NCBI RefSeq assembly: GCF_001898805.1
Contig: NZ_MKVJ01000020.1
Coordinates: 56,447-120,446 of the forward strand
Reading direction: 5' to 3'
Length of the DNA stretch: 64,000 nucleotides
From: Leifsonia sp. 71-9
Lineage (GTDB): Bacteria; Actinomycetota; Actinomycetes; Actinomycetales; Microbacteriaceae
Below, piece after piece: positions 33,868 through 48,036 of the stretch. Below the pieces are notes generated by a model that made no database searches, had not been told where the DNA came from, and was given only the letters and a program-made list of their open reading frames with translations. The position numbers and the translations under genes are program-made. How positions within the stretch are numbered: position 1 is the first letter of the stretch; every line of letters begins with the position of its first letter.

Positions 33868-37477
<3,610 letters not shown>

Positions 37478-37478
<1 letters not shown>

Positions 37479-37603
37479 TGGCCCGCCCGGAGCAGACGCC
37501 GCCGAAGCGTCCGTGGATCATCCCGACGGTCGTCGTGGTCGCCATCGCGGTCATCGTCGTCGGGCTGATCGTCGCGGTCGCCGCCGGCGGCCGCATCTTC
37601 TGA
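37478..37603 (+). CDS. Small single-pass membrane protein (41 aa)
   Basis: 41 residues: [16 protein letters not shown], then one hydrophobic helix ([20 protein letters not shown]) and a short basic end. ATG 37478 overlaps the argH TGA (TGATG), so it is translated with the arginine operon. Positive-inside rule places the N-terminus in the cytoplasm. No family known to me; it could be an accessory or fortuitous operon member. Confidence 0.6.
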
Positions 37604-37620
37604 CGCGGACCCGGCCCGAG

Positions 37621-38250
37621 ATGCCGCTGCACCATCCCCGTCGCGAGGTCTTCGAGGCGTCGTCGCTGGAGGTCGCCCCGCGCCTCCTCGGCGCCGTGCT
37701 CCGCCACATCACCGCCCAGGGGACGGTCGGGCTCCGCATCACCGAGGTGGAGGCGTACATCGGCGACGGCCTCGACCCCGGCTCGCACGCCTTCCGCGGC
37801 CGCACCAAGCGCAACGCGGTGATGTACGGGCCGCCCGGCCACCTGTACGCGTACTTCACGTACGGGATGCACGTGTGCGCCAACGTCGTGTGCTCGCCGG
37901 AGGGCGAGGCGACGGCCGTGCTGCTGCGCGCCGCCGAGGTCATCGAGGGCGAGTCCCTCGCGGAGGTGCGCCGGGTGGGGGCCAGCGGCCGCACCATCCC
38001 GCACCGCGACCTCGCGCGCGGCCCGGCGCGGCTGGTCGTGGCGGCGGGCATCGCGCTCGCCGACGACGGAGCCGACCTGTTCGGCGGGCGCTTCGAGCTG
38101 CTGCTGCCGGACGAGCAGGCGGAGTACGAGACGGGCCCGCGCACCGGCGTCTCGGGCGCGGGCGGGGGAGCGGCGTTCCCCTGGCGCTACTGGCTGCCGG
38201 GCGACCCGACGGTGTCGCCGTACAAGCGGCACCCGAAATCGGACGACTGA
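37621..38250 (+). CDS. DNA-3-methyladenine glycosylase (AAG/Mpg family)
   Basis: 209 residues. Removes alkylated purines from DNA. GLRITEVEAYIGDGLDPGSHAFRGRTKRNAVMYGPPGHLYAYFTYGMHVCANVV contains the general-base Glu (TEVEAY), the R-N-x-x-M-Y pattern and the intercalating Tyr (FTYGMH). The C-terminus ends in a basic segment. ATG 37621 follows 17 bases after the small membrane-protein stop, so it may share the arginine transcript. Confidence 0.92.
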   Translation: MPLHHPRREVFEASSLEVAPRLLGAVLRHITAQGTVGLRITEVEAYIGDGLDPGSHAFRGRTKRNAVMYGPPGHLYAYFTYGMHVCANVVCSPEGEATAVLLRAAEVIEGESLAEVRRVGASGRTIPHRDLARGPARLVVAAGIALADDGADLFGGRFELLLPDEQAEYETGPRTGVSGAGGGAAFPWRYWLPGDPTVSPYKRHPKSDD

Positions 38251-38252
38251 GC

Positions 38253-38858
38253 TCAGGCCGCGACGAAGCGGAACAGGCCCGCGCAGACGCACGCCCAGGT
38301 GATGCTGACGAGCGTGCCGATGATGAACCGTTCGCGCGCCTCGGCGGTGTCGAGCTCGGTGAAGCGGCCGACGCCCTTGATGGCGATCAGCACGCCGAGC
38401 GCCTCCGGGAAGCCGGCCATGATCGCGCCGGTGGTCGCGAAGCGCTCCAGGAAGCCGATGGTGGTGCCGCCGCGCAGCACCTCGCGGGTGGCGTCGGCGG
38501 CGGAGCCGGTGGAGCGGTCGTGCACGACGATGCCGCCGTGGTCTCCCGCGACGATCGTGCTGCGCGCGGCCAGCGCGAGGACCAGCTGGGAGGCGGGGCC
38601 GCCTCCCGCGACGCTGAGGGCGAGCGCCGCGATGCCGATGAAGAGGCGGAACTCCAGCGGCGCCTGCTCCTGCGGCAGGACGGCGAGGATGAACGCGAGC
38701 GCGAGGAGGCCGGTCGCCGTGTAGACGAGGGGACGCCGGGGTGTGCGCAGGGTCGCGACCATGCAGCAGAGGGCGGCGATCGTCAGCAGCAGGACGAGCA
38801 TCCACACGGTGTGCGCGAAGAGGAAGGCGAGGAAGGCCGCCGGGGGCAGGGTCGTCAT
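38253..38858 (-). CDS. DUF3307-like membrane protein, partner of SatD
   Basis: 201 residues with about six hydrophobic segments. The C-terminal part GFLERFATTGAIMAGFPEALGVLIAIKGVGRFTELDTAEARERFIIGTLVSITWACVCAGL has the G-x-x-E-R...K-x-x-x-R-F-x-E-L...E-x-x-I-G-T-L-x-S layout found in DUF3307-type proteins that accompany SatD. It overlaps the satD-like gene by four bases (ATGA). Function of these membrane partners is not established. Confidence 0.65.
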   Translation of the reverse strand: MTTLPPAAFLAFLFAHTVWMLVLLLTIAALCCMVATLRTPRRPLVYTATGLLALAFILAVLPQEQAPLEFRLFIGIAALALSVAGGGPASQLVLALAARSTIVAGDHGGIVVHDRSTGSAADATREVLRGGTTIGFLERFATTGAIMAGFPEALGVLIAIKGVGRFTELDTAEARERFIIGTLVSITWACVCAGLFRFVAA

Positions 38859-39496
38859 TCGTCCTCCGAGTCGTGCGCGGTGGTGGGGGGAGCGGCGAGC
38901 TGTGCGGCGTCGGCGCTCGCCAACAGCCTAGTCAGCGCGGGGACGGCCGCCAGCTCGACGCGGAGGTTCGCGGCGCGGGCGCGGTCGCTCACCGATTGCG
39001 GGGTGATGCCCAGGCGCGCGCCGGCTTCCGTCTGGGTCAGTCCCGCGGAGAGGAGGTCGTACAGCTCCCAGCCGGCGGGGGAGCGCGCGTCGCGCAGGGT
39101 GAGGAGCAGGTCGGCGAGCGCTTCGACATCCCGAGCGGCCTCGGGGTCGACGAGGGCCTCCACGGCGAGGCGGGTGGGGGACTTCTTGGCGCGGCCGACG
39201 GCGGCGCGGGCTGCGACGAAGGCGTCGCCGCTCGCCGCGCGGGTCTGGGCGGGGAGCGGGAGGCGGATGGCGCCGATCCCGACCCCGACGCTCCAGAGTC
39301 CGTCCCGGGTCAGTTCGAGCACCAGCGCCAGCGCGGTCGCCGGGTCGGGTGTCAGCGCCTGGAGCTCGTCCCCGGCGTTGCGGTCGACGGGGAGGGCGAG
39401 GGTCTCGCCGTGGCGCTCCTGCAGGGCGCGCAACGTGTCGGTGGCGAGGTCGGGGCCGGTGCGGCTGCCGACCTGGTCAGCGGTGATCACGAACAT
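38855..39496 (-). CDS. SatD-family protein with C-terminal HTH
   Basis: 213 residues. The N-terminal FVITADQVGSRTGPDLATDTLRAL and the internal LTRDGLWSVGVGIGAIRLPLP follow the SatD family; the C-terminal GLTQTEAGARLGITPQSVSDRARAANLR is a helix-turn-helix. AGGAGG lies seven bases before ATG 39496. SatD was named from a streptococcal acid-tolerance locus, but its biochemistry is unclear. The HTH together with the array of ATCAGG half-sites directly upstream suggests that it binds its own promoter. Confidence 0.75.
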   Translation of the reverse strand: MFVITADQVGSRTGPDLATDTLRALQERHGETLALPVDRNAGDELQALTPDPATALALVLELTRDGLWSVGVGIGAIRLPLPAQTRAASGDAFVAARAAVGRAKKSPTRLAVEALVDPEAARDVEALADLLLTLRDARSPAGWELYDLLSAGLTQTEAGARLGITPQSVSDRARAANLRVELAAVPALTRLLASADAAQLAAPPTTAHDSEDE

Positions 39497-39526
39497 CGGT
39501 CCTCCTGAATCGGTCAGGGCTGGTGG

Positions 39527-39590
39527 CCTGATCGGTACTCTATCAGGGATATAGACCTGATTACTAGTCCATCAGGTCCACGGACCTGAC
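39527..39590 (-). promoter_or_regulatory. Operator array upstream of satD-like gene
   Basis: Five copies of one hexamer in alternating orientation: CCTGAT 39527, ATCAGG 39542, CCTGAT 39556, ATCAGG 39571, CCTGAC 39585, with start-to-start steps of 15, 14, 15 and 14 bases. The last two form an 18-bp dyad (TCAGGTCC-AC-GGACCTGA, 39572-39589). The array fills the gap between the SatD-like gene and tyrS, so it could affect both. Confidence 0.75.
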
Positions 39591-39635
39591 TGCCGACGGC
39601 GGGGAGGCCGGCCCTCCCGCTGATAATCTGGGTGG

Positions 39636-40937
39636 ATGTCCGAATCCGCCACGCTCGAAACGCAGGCCATCGACCCGTCCTTCGACGACATCTGGGACGA
39701 ACTGGTCTGGCGCGGTCTCGTCCACGTCTCCACCGACGAGGCCGCTCTCAAAGAACTCCTCGCGGGCGGACCGGTCACGTATTACTGCGGCTTCGACCCG
39801 ACGGCGGCGAGCCTCCACCTCGGCCACCTCGTGCAGCTGCTCACCATGCGCCGCCTCCAGCTCGCCGGCCACAAGCCGCTCGGCCTCGTCGGCGGCTCGA
39901 CCGGCCTGATCGGCGACCCGCGCCCGACCGCCGAGCGCACGCTCAACACGCGCGAGACGGTCGCCGAGTGGGTGCGCTCGCTGCAGGCGCAGGTCTCGAA
40001 GTACCTCAGCTTCGAGGGCGACAACGCCGCGCGTCTCGTCAACAACCTCGACTGGACGGCGCCGCTGTCCGCGATCGACTTCCTGCGCGAGATCGGCAAG
40101 CACTTCCGCGTCGGCACCATGCTGAAGAAGGACGCCGTCTCGGCGCGCCTGAACTCCGACGAGGGGATCTCGTACACCGAGTTCAGCTACCAGATCCTCC
40201 AGGGCCTCGACTTCCTCGAGCTGCACCGCCAGTACGGCTGCGTGCTGCAGACCGGCGGCAGCGACCAGTGGGGCAACCTCACCAGCGGCACCGAGCTCAT
40301 CCGCAAGGTCGAGGGCGCGCACGTGCACGCCATCGGCACGCCGCTCATCACCAACAGCGACGGCACCAAGTTCGGCAAGAGCGAGGGCAACGCGATCTGG
40401 ATCGACGCGGAGCTGACCAGCCCGTACGCGTTCTACCAGTTCTGGGTCAACACCGACGACGCGGACGTGATCAGCCGGCTCAAGGTGTTCACGTTCCTCA
40501 CCCGCGACGAGATCGCCGAGTACGAGCGCCTCGTCGCCGAGGAGCCGTTCCGCCGGGCGGCGCAGCTGCGGCTCGCGCGCGACGTGACGACGCTCGTCCA
40601 CGGCGTGGCGCAGACCGAGGCGGCCATCGCGGCGGCCGAGGCGCTGTTCGGCCAGGGCGACCTCGCCTCCCTCGACCGCGGCACGCTGGAGTCGGCCCTG
40701 CGCGAGCTGCCCAACACGACGACCGCGCCGGGCGCGACGATCGCCCAGGCGCTCGTCGACACCGGGCTCACCAGCAGCCTCGGCGAGGCACGCCGGGCGG
40801 TCGCCCAGGGCGGCGTCTACACGAACAACGCGAAGGCGGAGGACGCCGAGGCGCCCATCGGCGACGCGGCGCTCCCGGGCGGGATGGTCGTGCTGCGGCG
40901 CGGCAAGAAGACGCTCGCCGGCGTGTTCGTCGAATAG
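39636..40937 (+). CDS. tyrS: Tyrosine-tRNA ligase
   Basis: 433 residues, TyrRS of the bacterial type. Class I motif HIGH appears as CGFDPTAASLHLGHL, KMSKS as TKFGKSEG, and the C-terminal S4 RNA-binding domain ends the protein (SSLGEARRAVAQGGVYTNNAKAED). GSTGLIGDPRPTAERTLN and QTGGSDQWGNLTSGTELIR are family segments. TAATCT (39624-39629) is six bases before ATG 39636; GGTGG also precedes it. Confidence 0.97.
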   Translation: MSESATLETQAIDPSFDDIWDELVWRGLVHVSTDEAALKELLAGGPVTYYCGFDPTAASLHLGHLVQLLTMRRLQLAGHKPLGLVGGSTGLIGDPRPTAERTLNTRETVAEWVRSLQAQVSKYLSFEGDNAARLVNNLDWTAPLSAIDFLREIGKHFRVGTMLKKDAVSARLNSDEGISYTEFSYQILQGLDFLELHRQYGCVLQTGGSDQWGNLTSGTELIRKVEGAHVHAIGTPLITNSDGTKFGKSEGNAIWIDAELTSPYAFYQFWVNTDDADVISRLKVFTFLTRDEIAEYERLVAEEPFRRAAQLRLARDVTTLVHGVAQTEAAIAAAEALFGQGDLASLDRGTLESALRELPNTTTAPGATIAQALVDTGLTSSLGEARRAVAQGGVYTNNAKAEDAEAPIGDAALPGGMVVLRRGKKTLAGVFVE

Positions 40938-40958
40938 GCCGACGAGTAGTCTGAACGC

Positions 40959-41117
40959 ATGTCCGACCAGGATCGCGACGACAGCGACGACGCGCTGGTG
41001 GCCCGCCTCGATGTGATCGAGGAGCAGCCGCTGACGGCGCGCGCCGACGCCTATGCGCAGCTGCACGCCGAGCTCTCCGAACGGCTCGAGGGAGCCGACG
41101 CGCACCGGCATGACTGA
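40959..41117 (+). CDS. Small acidic protein upstream of tlyA (52 aa)
   Basis: 52 residues, strongly acidic and helical (ALVARLDVIEEQPLTARADAYAQLHAELSERLEG). TAGTCT (40947-40952) is exactly six bases before ATG 40959, and the gene overlaps tlyA by eight bases, so it is the first cistron of the tlyA-nadK-recN transcript. Small proteins of this kind precede tlyA in many actinobacteria; function unknown. Confidence 0.75.
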   Translation: MSDQDRDDSDDALVARLDVIEEQPLTARADAYAQLHAELSERLEGADAHRHD

Positions 41118-41901
41118 GCGGCTCGACGTCGCTCTCGCCGCGCGCGGACTGGCCCGTTCGCGCACGCACGCCGCGACGCTGATCGCCCAGGGGCTCGTGA
41201 CGGTCGACGGCGCTCCGGTCGTGCGCGCGTCGGCGAAGGTCGGCGAGGAGCAGAGCGTCGAGGTCGCGGGCGCCGACCACTACGTCAGCCGCGGCGCGCA
41301 CAAGCTGATCGCGGCGCTCGACGCCTTCGACGTGCCCGTGGCGGGGCGCCTCGCGCTCGACGCGGGCGCCTCGACCGGCGGGTTCAGCCAAGTGCTGCTC
41401 GAGCGCGGTGCGGCGCGGGTGATCGCGGTCGACGTCGGCCACGGGCAGCTCGCCCCGCAACTTTTGCTGGAGGAGCGGCTCGCGTTGTTCGAGGGCGTCA
41501 ACGTGCGCTCCCTCACCGCCGAGCAGCTGGCCGGGCTGACCGGCGACGACGCCCGGCCCGACCTCGTGGTCGCCGACCTGTCCTTCATCTCCCTCGGCCA
41601 GGTGCTCCCCGCCCTGCGTGGCACGGCCGTGCCGGAGGCGGACTTCGTCCTGCTGGTCAAGCCGCAGTTCGAGGTGGGGCGCACCGGCGTGCGCGAAGGG
41701 ATCGTGCACGACCCCGTGCTGCGGGCGGACGCGCTGACCGGCGTCTTGTGGGCCGGGTTCGACCTCGGGCTCGGCACGGCGGGTGTCATCGCGTCGCCGA
41801 TCGCGGGCTCGCACGGCAACCGCGAGTTCCTCATCCACCTCTCGGAGCGCGGTGCGAACCCGACGGAGTGGCTCGACCGGGCGCAGGACCTCGCCGGCTG
41901 A
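41110..41901 (+). CDS. tlyA: TlyA-family rRNA 2'-O-methyltransferase
   Basis: 263 residues. N-terminal S4 domain (MTERLDVALAARGLARSRTHAATLIAQGLVTVDG) followed by an FtsJ-like SAM methyltransferase (LALDAGASTGGFSQVLLERGA). The K-D-K-E tetrad is visible: SRGAHKL, VADLSFISL, LVKPQFEVG and NREFLIHL. Methylates 16S and 23S rRNA cytidines; TlyA loss is linked to capreomycin resistance in mycobacteria. ATG 41110 lies inside the end of the small upstream gene. Confidence 0.95.
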   Translation: MTERLDVALAARGLARSRTHAATLIAQGLVTVDGAPVVRASAKVGEEQSVEVAGADHYVSRGAHKLIAALDAFDVPVAGRLALDAGASTGGFSQVLLERGAARVIAVDVGHGQLAPQLLLEERLALFEGVNVRSLTAEQLAGLTGDDARPDLVVADLSFISLGQVLPALRGTAVPEADFVLLVKPQFEVGRTGVREGIVHDPVLRADALTGVLWAGFDLGLGTAGVIASPIAGSHGNREFLIHLSERGANPTEWLDRAQDLAG

Positions 41902-42032
41902 GCGCAGGAGGCAGCGGGCGCAGGCCCGGCGGAACAACCCGTGAATTCTCCACAGGTGCGGGCGATCGACCCAGACCGGGCCGAATCTCCGACAGAATGG
42001 GAGGACGAGCACGACCGGAGGGAGAGTCGGGT

Positions 42033-42950
42033 ATGGGAGCAGCGACGCGATACATCCTCGTCGTCGCGCACACCGGCCGTCAGGACTCCCTCGACGCGGG
42101 CGTGCGCGTGTGCACGCAGCTGCTCGAGGCCGGCGTCATCCCGGTGCTCAGCGCGGACGAGCGGCGCGACCTCCTCGCGGCGGAACCGGGCCTCGACCGC
42201 ATCGCCCTCCTCGGCGACGAGGTCGCGGCCGACGAGCTGGAGCTGGTGATCGTGCTCGGCGGTGACGGCACCATCCTGCGCGCGGCCGAGCTGGTCCGCG
42301 GCTGCTCCGCGCCGCTGCTGGGTGTCAACCTGGGCCACGTCGGCTTCCTCGCCGAGAGCGAGCGCGACGACCTCGAGATCGCGGTCGCACGCGGCCTCGC
42401 GAAGGACTACACGGTGGAGGAGCGCATGACGCTCTCCGCCCGCGTGAAGGTCGGCGACGAGGTCGTCTACGAGAGCTGGGCGCTCAACGAGGCCACGGTC
42501 GAGAAGGCCAGCCGCGAGCGGATGCTCGAGGTGGTGATCGAGGTCGACGGCCGGCCGATGTCGAGCTTCGGCTGCGACGGCGTCGTGATGTCGACCCCGA
42601 CGGGATCGACCGCCTACTCGTTCTCGGCCGGCGGCCCGGTCGTGTGGCCGGGCGTCGCCGCGCTGCTGCTCGTGCCGCTCAGCGCGCACGCGCTGTTCTC
42701 GCGCCCGCTGGTGGTCGACGCGGAGTCGTCGCTCGCGGTCGAGCTGCTGGACCGCACGGGCGGCGAGGGGATCCTGTGGTGCGACGGCCGTCGCGCCTTC
42801 GACCTGCCGCGCGGCGCTCGCGTGGTCGTGCGCCGCTCGCCGGTGCCCGTGCGCCTGGCGCGCCTGCACCCGGGGCCGTTCACCGACCGGCTGGTGCAGA
42901 AGTTCGATCTTCCCGTCACGGGATGGAGGGGGCCGGCGGGCCGTGACTGA
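42033..42950 (+). CDS. nadK: NAD kinase
   Basis: 305 residues. GGDGT motif VIVLGGDGTILRAAE and the Gly-rich STPTGSTAYSFSAGGP define the family; NEATVEKASRERMLEV is the third conserved block. Phosphorylates NAD to NADP. GGAGGGAGAG precedes ATG 42033. 131 bases separate it from tlyA, with nothing else clear in the gap. Ends overlapping recN by eight bases. Confidence 0.96.
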   Translation: MGAATRYILVVAHTGRQDSLDAGVRVCTQLLEAGVIPVLSADERRDLLAAEPGLDRIALLGDEVAADELELVIVLGGDGTILRAAELVRGCSAPLLGVNLGHVGFLAESERDDLEIAVARGLAKDYTVEERMTLSARVKVGDEVVYESWALNEATVEKASRERMLEVVIEVDGRPMSSFGCDGVVMSTPTGSTAYSFSAGGPVVWPGVAALLLVPLSAHALFSRPLVVDAESSLAVELLDRTGGEGILWCDGRRAFDLPRGARVVVRRSPVPVRLARLHPGPFTDRLVQKFDLPVTGWRGPAGRD

Positions 42951-44676
42951 CGTGACCGACGTACGTGGAGCGATCGAGGAGATCTCGATCAAAGACCTGG
43001 GCGTGATCGCCGACGCCTCCCTGCCCCTGGGCGCGGGATTCACCGCGATCACCGGCGAGACCGGCGCGGGCAAGACGATGGTGGTGTCCGCCCTCGGCCT
43101 GCTGCTCGGCTCGCGCGCCGACACCGGAGCGGTGCGGCTCGGGAGCGGCCAGGCCTGGGTCGAGGGGCGCTGGCGCGTCATCGACACCGGTGAGGTCGTC
43201 GAGCGCGTCCGCGACGCCGGAGGCGATGTCGACGCCCTGGGCGGGGGAGCGGCCGAGCTGGTGCTGAGCCGCTCGGTCTCCGCCGAAGGACGCTCGCGCG
43301 CCGTCGTCGGCGGGCGCAGCGCTCCGGTGAGCGTGCTCACCGAGCTCGGCGAGCAGCTCGTCGTCGTGCACGGCCAGTCCGACCAGATCCGGCTGCGGTC
43401 GGCGGTCGCGCAGCGCGAGGCGCTCGACCGCTTCGCCGGTCCCGACTTCGGGGCGGCCGTCGACGCGTACGCGCAGGTCTTCCACCGCTGGCGCGACAAC
43501 ACGGCCGAGCTCGACGAGCTCGTCGCCGACCGCGACCGCCGCTCGCGCGAGGCGGACGACCTCCGGCTCGCGATGTCCGAGATCGAGACGGTCGCACCCC
43601 AGCCCGGGGAGGACGACGAGCTGGCGGAGCGCGCCGAGCGCCTCACCAACCTCGAAGAGCTGCGGCTCGCCGCGGCCGGTGCCCGCGAACTGCTGTCGGC
43701 GGAGGAGTCCGAGGGCGCGGACGCGCTGGGCCTGCTCGACAACGCGCGTCGCCAGCTCGACCGGATGGCGCCGCACGACGCGGCGCTGGGTCCGCTCGCC
43801 GAGGCGGTGGCCAACGCCAACTACCTCATCTCCGACATCGCCGCCCAGCTCTCGACGTACCTCGACGGGCTCGACACCGACGGCGCCCACGAGCTCGGGC
43901 TGGTGCAGGAGCGGCGCTCCGAGCTGGCCACGCTCGTCCGCAAGTACGGACCGACGCTCGACGACGTGATCCGCACGCTCGAGACGGGCAGCCTGCGCCT
44001 CCTGGAGCTCGACGGCGACGCCGACCGCATCGAGGACCTCGCACGGGAGGTCGAGGCCGACGAGACGCTGGCCGCCGAGCTGGCCGCCGATCTCAGCGCC
44101 CGCCGCCGGGAGGCCGCCGAGCGCCTCTCCGCCGCCGTCTCCGACGAGCTCTCCGCCCTCGCGATGCCCGACGCGCGCGTCGTCGTCGAGGTCACCGAGC
44201 GCGACGATTACTCGGCCACCGGCCGCGACCAGGTCTCGATCCTGCTGCAGCCGCATCCCGGGGCCGAGCCCCGCCCGCTCGGCAAGGGCGCGTCCGGCGG
44301 CGAGCTCTCGCGCGTCATGCTGGCGATCGAGGTCGTCATCGCCGGCGCCGACCCGGTGCCGACCTTCATCTTCGACGAGATCGACGCGGGCGTCGGCGGC
44401 GCCTCGGCCATCGAGATCGGCCGCCGGCTGGCGCGACTGGCCGAGAGCGCGCAGGTCATCGTCGTCACCCACCTGGCCCAGGTCGCCGCGTTCGCGACCA
44501 ACCACCTCACGGTCGTGAAGGGCAACGACGGGTCGGTGACAGCCTCCAGCGTGCGCCGTCTCGACGGCGACGAGCGCATCGCCGAGATGGCGCGCCTGCT
44601 CTCGGGCCTCCCCGACTCCGAGAGCGGCCTCGCCCACGCGCGCGAGCTGGTCGAGATGGCGGCCGCCGCCCGCTGA
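42943..44676 (+). CDS. recN: DNA repair protein RecN
   Basis: 577 residues, SMC-like ATPase. Walker [14 protein letters not shown] at about 45, a coiled-coil middle (about 165-370), the signature [17 protein letters not shown] and Walker [14 protein letters not shown] near the C-terminus. Acts in double-strand-break repair. GTG 42943 overlaps nadK by eight bases; GTG 42952 is an alternative. Confidence 0.96.
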   Translation: MTDVTDVRGAIEEISIKDLGVIADASLPLGAGFTAITGETGAGKTMVVSALGLLLGSRADTGAVRLGSGQAWVEGRWRVIDTGEVVERVRDAGGDVDALGGGAAELVLSRSVSAEGRSRAVVGGRSAPVSVLTELGEQLVVVHGQSDQIRLRSAVAQREALDRFAGPDFGAAVDAYAQVFHRWRDNTAELDELVADRDRRSREADDLRLAMSEIETVAPQPGEDDELAERAERLTNLEELRLAAAGARELLSAEESEGADALGLLDNARRQLDRMAPHDAALGPLAEAVANANYLISDIAAQLSTYLDGLDTDGAHELGLVQERRSELATLVRKYGPTLDDVIRTLETGSLRLLELDGDADRIEDLAREVEADETLAAELAADLSARRREAAERLSAAVSDELSALAMPDARVVVEVTERDDYSATGRDQVSILLQPHPGAEPRPLGKGASGGELSRVMLAIEVVIAGADPVPTFIFDEIDAGVGGASAIEIGRRLARLAESAQVIVVTHLAQVAAFATNHLTVVKGNDGSVTASSVRRLDGDERIAEMARLLSGLPDSESGLAHARELVEMAAAAR

Positions 44677-44728
44677 TCCGTCGCGGCGCGCGAACCTCTC
44701 GCAGCCGATGGTGATAAGCTGCAAGCCC

Positions 44729-46434
<1,706 letters not shown>

Positions 46435-46435
<1 letters not shown>

Positions 46436-47067
46436 TGAGCGACGGCCTGCTGTCGGACGAGGCGTTCCGCCCCGAGATCGTCTCGTCCGAGACGGTCTTC
46501 CACGGCCGGGTCTGGGACGTGCGCCGCGACGTGTTCCGCTACAACGACGCGGACATCACCCGCGACTACGTGGACCACACGGGCGCGGTCGCCGTGCTCG
46601 CCCTGGACGACGCGGGGCGGGTGCTGCTGATCAAGCAGTACCGGCATCCCGTGCGGCACCGCGACTGGGAGATCCCGGCCGGGCTGCTCGACATCCGCGG
46701 GGAGGACCCGCTCGCGGCGGTCAAGCGCGAGCTCGCAGAGGAGGCGGACCTCGTCGCCGACGAGTGGAACGTGCTGGCCGACATCTTCACGAGCCCCGGC
46801 GGCAGCGACGAGGCGATCCGCATCTACCTGGCGCGCGGCGTGCGTCCCGCGCCGGAGGTCTTCGACCGCGAGGAGGAGGAGGCCGACATCGAGACGGCCT
46901 GGCTGCCCCTCGACGACGCGGTGGACGCGGTCCTCGCCCGGACGGTGCACAACGCGCCGCTCATCATCGCGCTGCTCGCGGCTCGAACAGCGCGTGAGAA
47001 GGGCTGGGCGACGCTCGGCGCGGCGGACGAGCCGTGGCCGACCCACCCGAAGCTCGCCGGGGAATGA
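46435..47067 (+). CDS. Nudix hydrolase (ADP-ribose pyrophosphatase-like)
   Basis: 210 residues. The Nudix box is GLLDIRGEDPLAAVKRELAEEADL, with the REL-x-E-E core intact. IKQYRHPVRHRDWEIPAG and the C-terminal TSPGGSDEAIRIYLARG are the ADP-ribose pyrophosphatase pattern, as in the mycobacterial orthologue between pyrG and xerD. TGATG overlap with pyrG and ATGA overlap with xerD. Confidence 0.93.
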
Positions 47068-47969
47068 CCGCCGCGGCGGAGGTGGACGCCTTCCTGAGGC
47101 ACGTGACGATCGAGCGCGGTCTCTCGGCGAACACCGTCGCCGCCTACCGGCGCGACCTCTCGGTCTACACGGCGTGGCTCGACGAGCGCGGGGTGGGCGA
47201 CCTGCGGGAGGTCACCAGCCCGATGGTGTCGGAGTTCGTTGCGCACCTCGGCACACGGCCGGAGTCGCCGCTGACCGCGTCCTCCCTCGCCCGGGTGCTG
47301 TCGACCGTCCGCGGCTTCCACCGGTTCCTGCTGGAGGAGGGGCGGGTGGAGCAGGACGTCGCCCATGAGGTGCGACCCCCGAAGCTCCCGAGCCGCCTCC
47401 CGAAGGCGATCACGATCGACCAGGTGAGCGCCCTGCTCGCGGCGACCGACGGCGAGGAGGTCGTGAACCTCCGCGACAAGGCGCTCCTGGAGCTCATGTA
47501 CGCCACCGGCGCCCGCGTCAGCGAGGCGGTCGGGCTGAACGTGGACGATGTCATCGACGCCGACATCGTGCGCCTGACGGGCAAGGGGAGCAAGCAGCGC
47601 ATCGTCCCCCTCGGGAGCTACGCCCGGGCGGCGGTCGACGCCTACCTCGTGCGCGCCCGACCGCTGCTCTCGACCAAGGGCCGCGCCACGCCCGCGCTGT
47701 TCCTCGGGATGCGCGGGGCACGGCTCTCGCGCCAGAACGCCTGGCTCATCATCCGCGCCGCCGCCGAGCGCGCGAACCTGCCCGTCGAGATCTCGCCGCA
47801 CACCCTCCGCCACTCGTTCGCCACGCACCTGCTCGCCGGGGGAGCGGACGTGCGCGTCGTGCAGGAACTGCTGGGGCACTCGTCGGTGGCGACGACCCAG
47901 ATCTACACGCTGGTGACGGCGGATACGCTGCGCGACGTCTACACGTCGGCGCACCCGCGGGCGCGCTGA
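47064..47969 (+). CDS. xerD: Site-specific tyrosine recombinase XerD
   Basis: 301 residues. SAM-like core-binding domain (1-95) and catalytic domain with R (ATGARVSEAVGL), K (TGKGSKQR), H-x-x-R (HTLRHSFATHL), H (LLGHSSVATTQIYT) and the nucleophile Tyr. Resolves chromosome dimers at dif with XerC. Core position, not a mobile integrase. Overlaps the nudix gene by four bases. Confidence 0.96.
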   Translation: MTAAAEVDAFLRHVTIERGLSANTVAAYRRDLSVYTAWLDERGVGDLREVTSPMVSEFVAHLGTRPESPLTASSLARVLSTVRGFHRFLLEEGRVEQDVAHEVRPPKLPSRLPKAITIDQVSALLAATDGEEVVNLRDKALLELMYATGARVSEAVGLNVDDVIDADIVRLTGKGSKQRIVPLGSYARAAVDAYLVRARPLLSTKGRATPALFLGMRGARLSRQNAWLIIRAAAERANLPVEISPHTLRHSFATHLLAGGADVRVVQELLGHSSVATTQIYTLVTADTLRDVYTSAHPRAR

Positions 47970-48036
47970 TCCGCGGCCCCGCGAACCGCCGCTCTCCCGC
48001 CCGGCGGCAGGGGTTCGCCCCGGATAGACTGTCCCC

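Noticed and set aside
47064..47969. Phage or island integrase
   Set aside because: The tyrosine recombinase sits in the conserved pyrG-nudix-xerD-parA-scp order and has the size and motifs of XerD.
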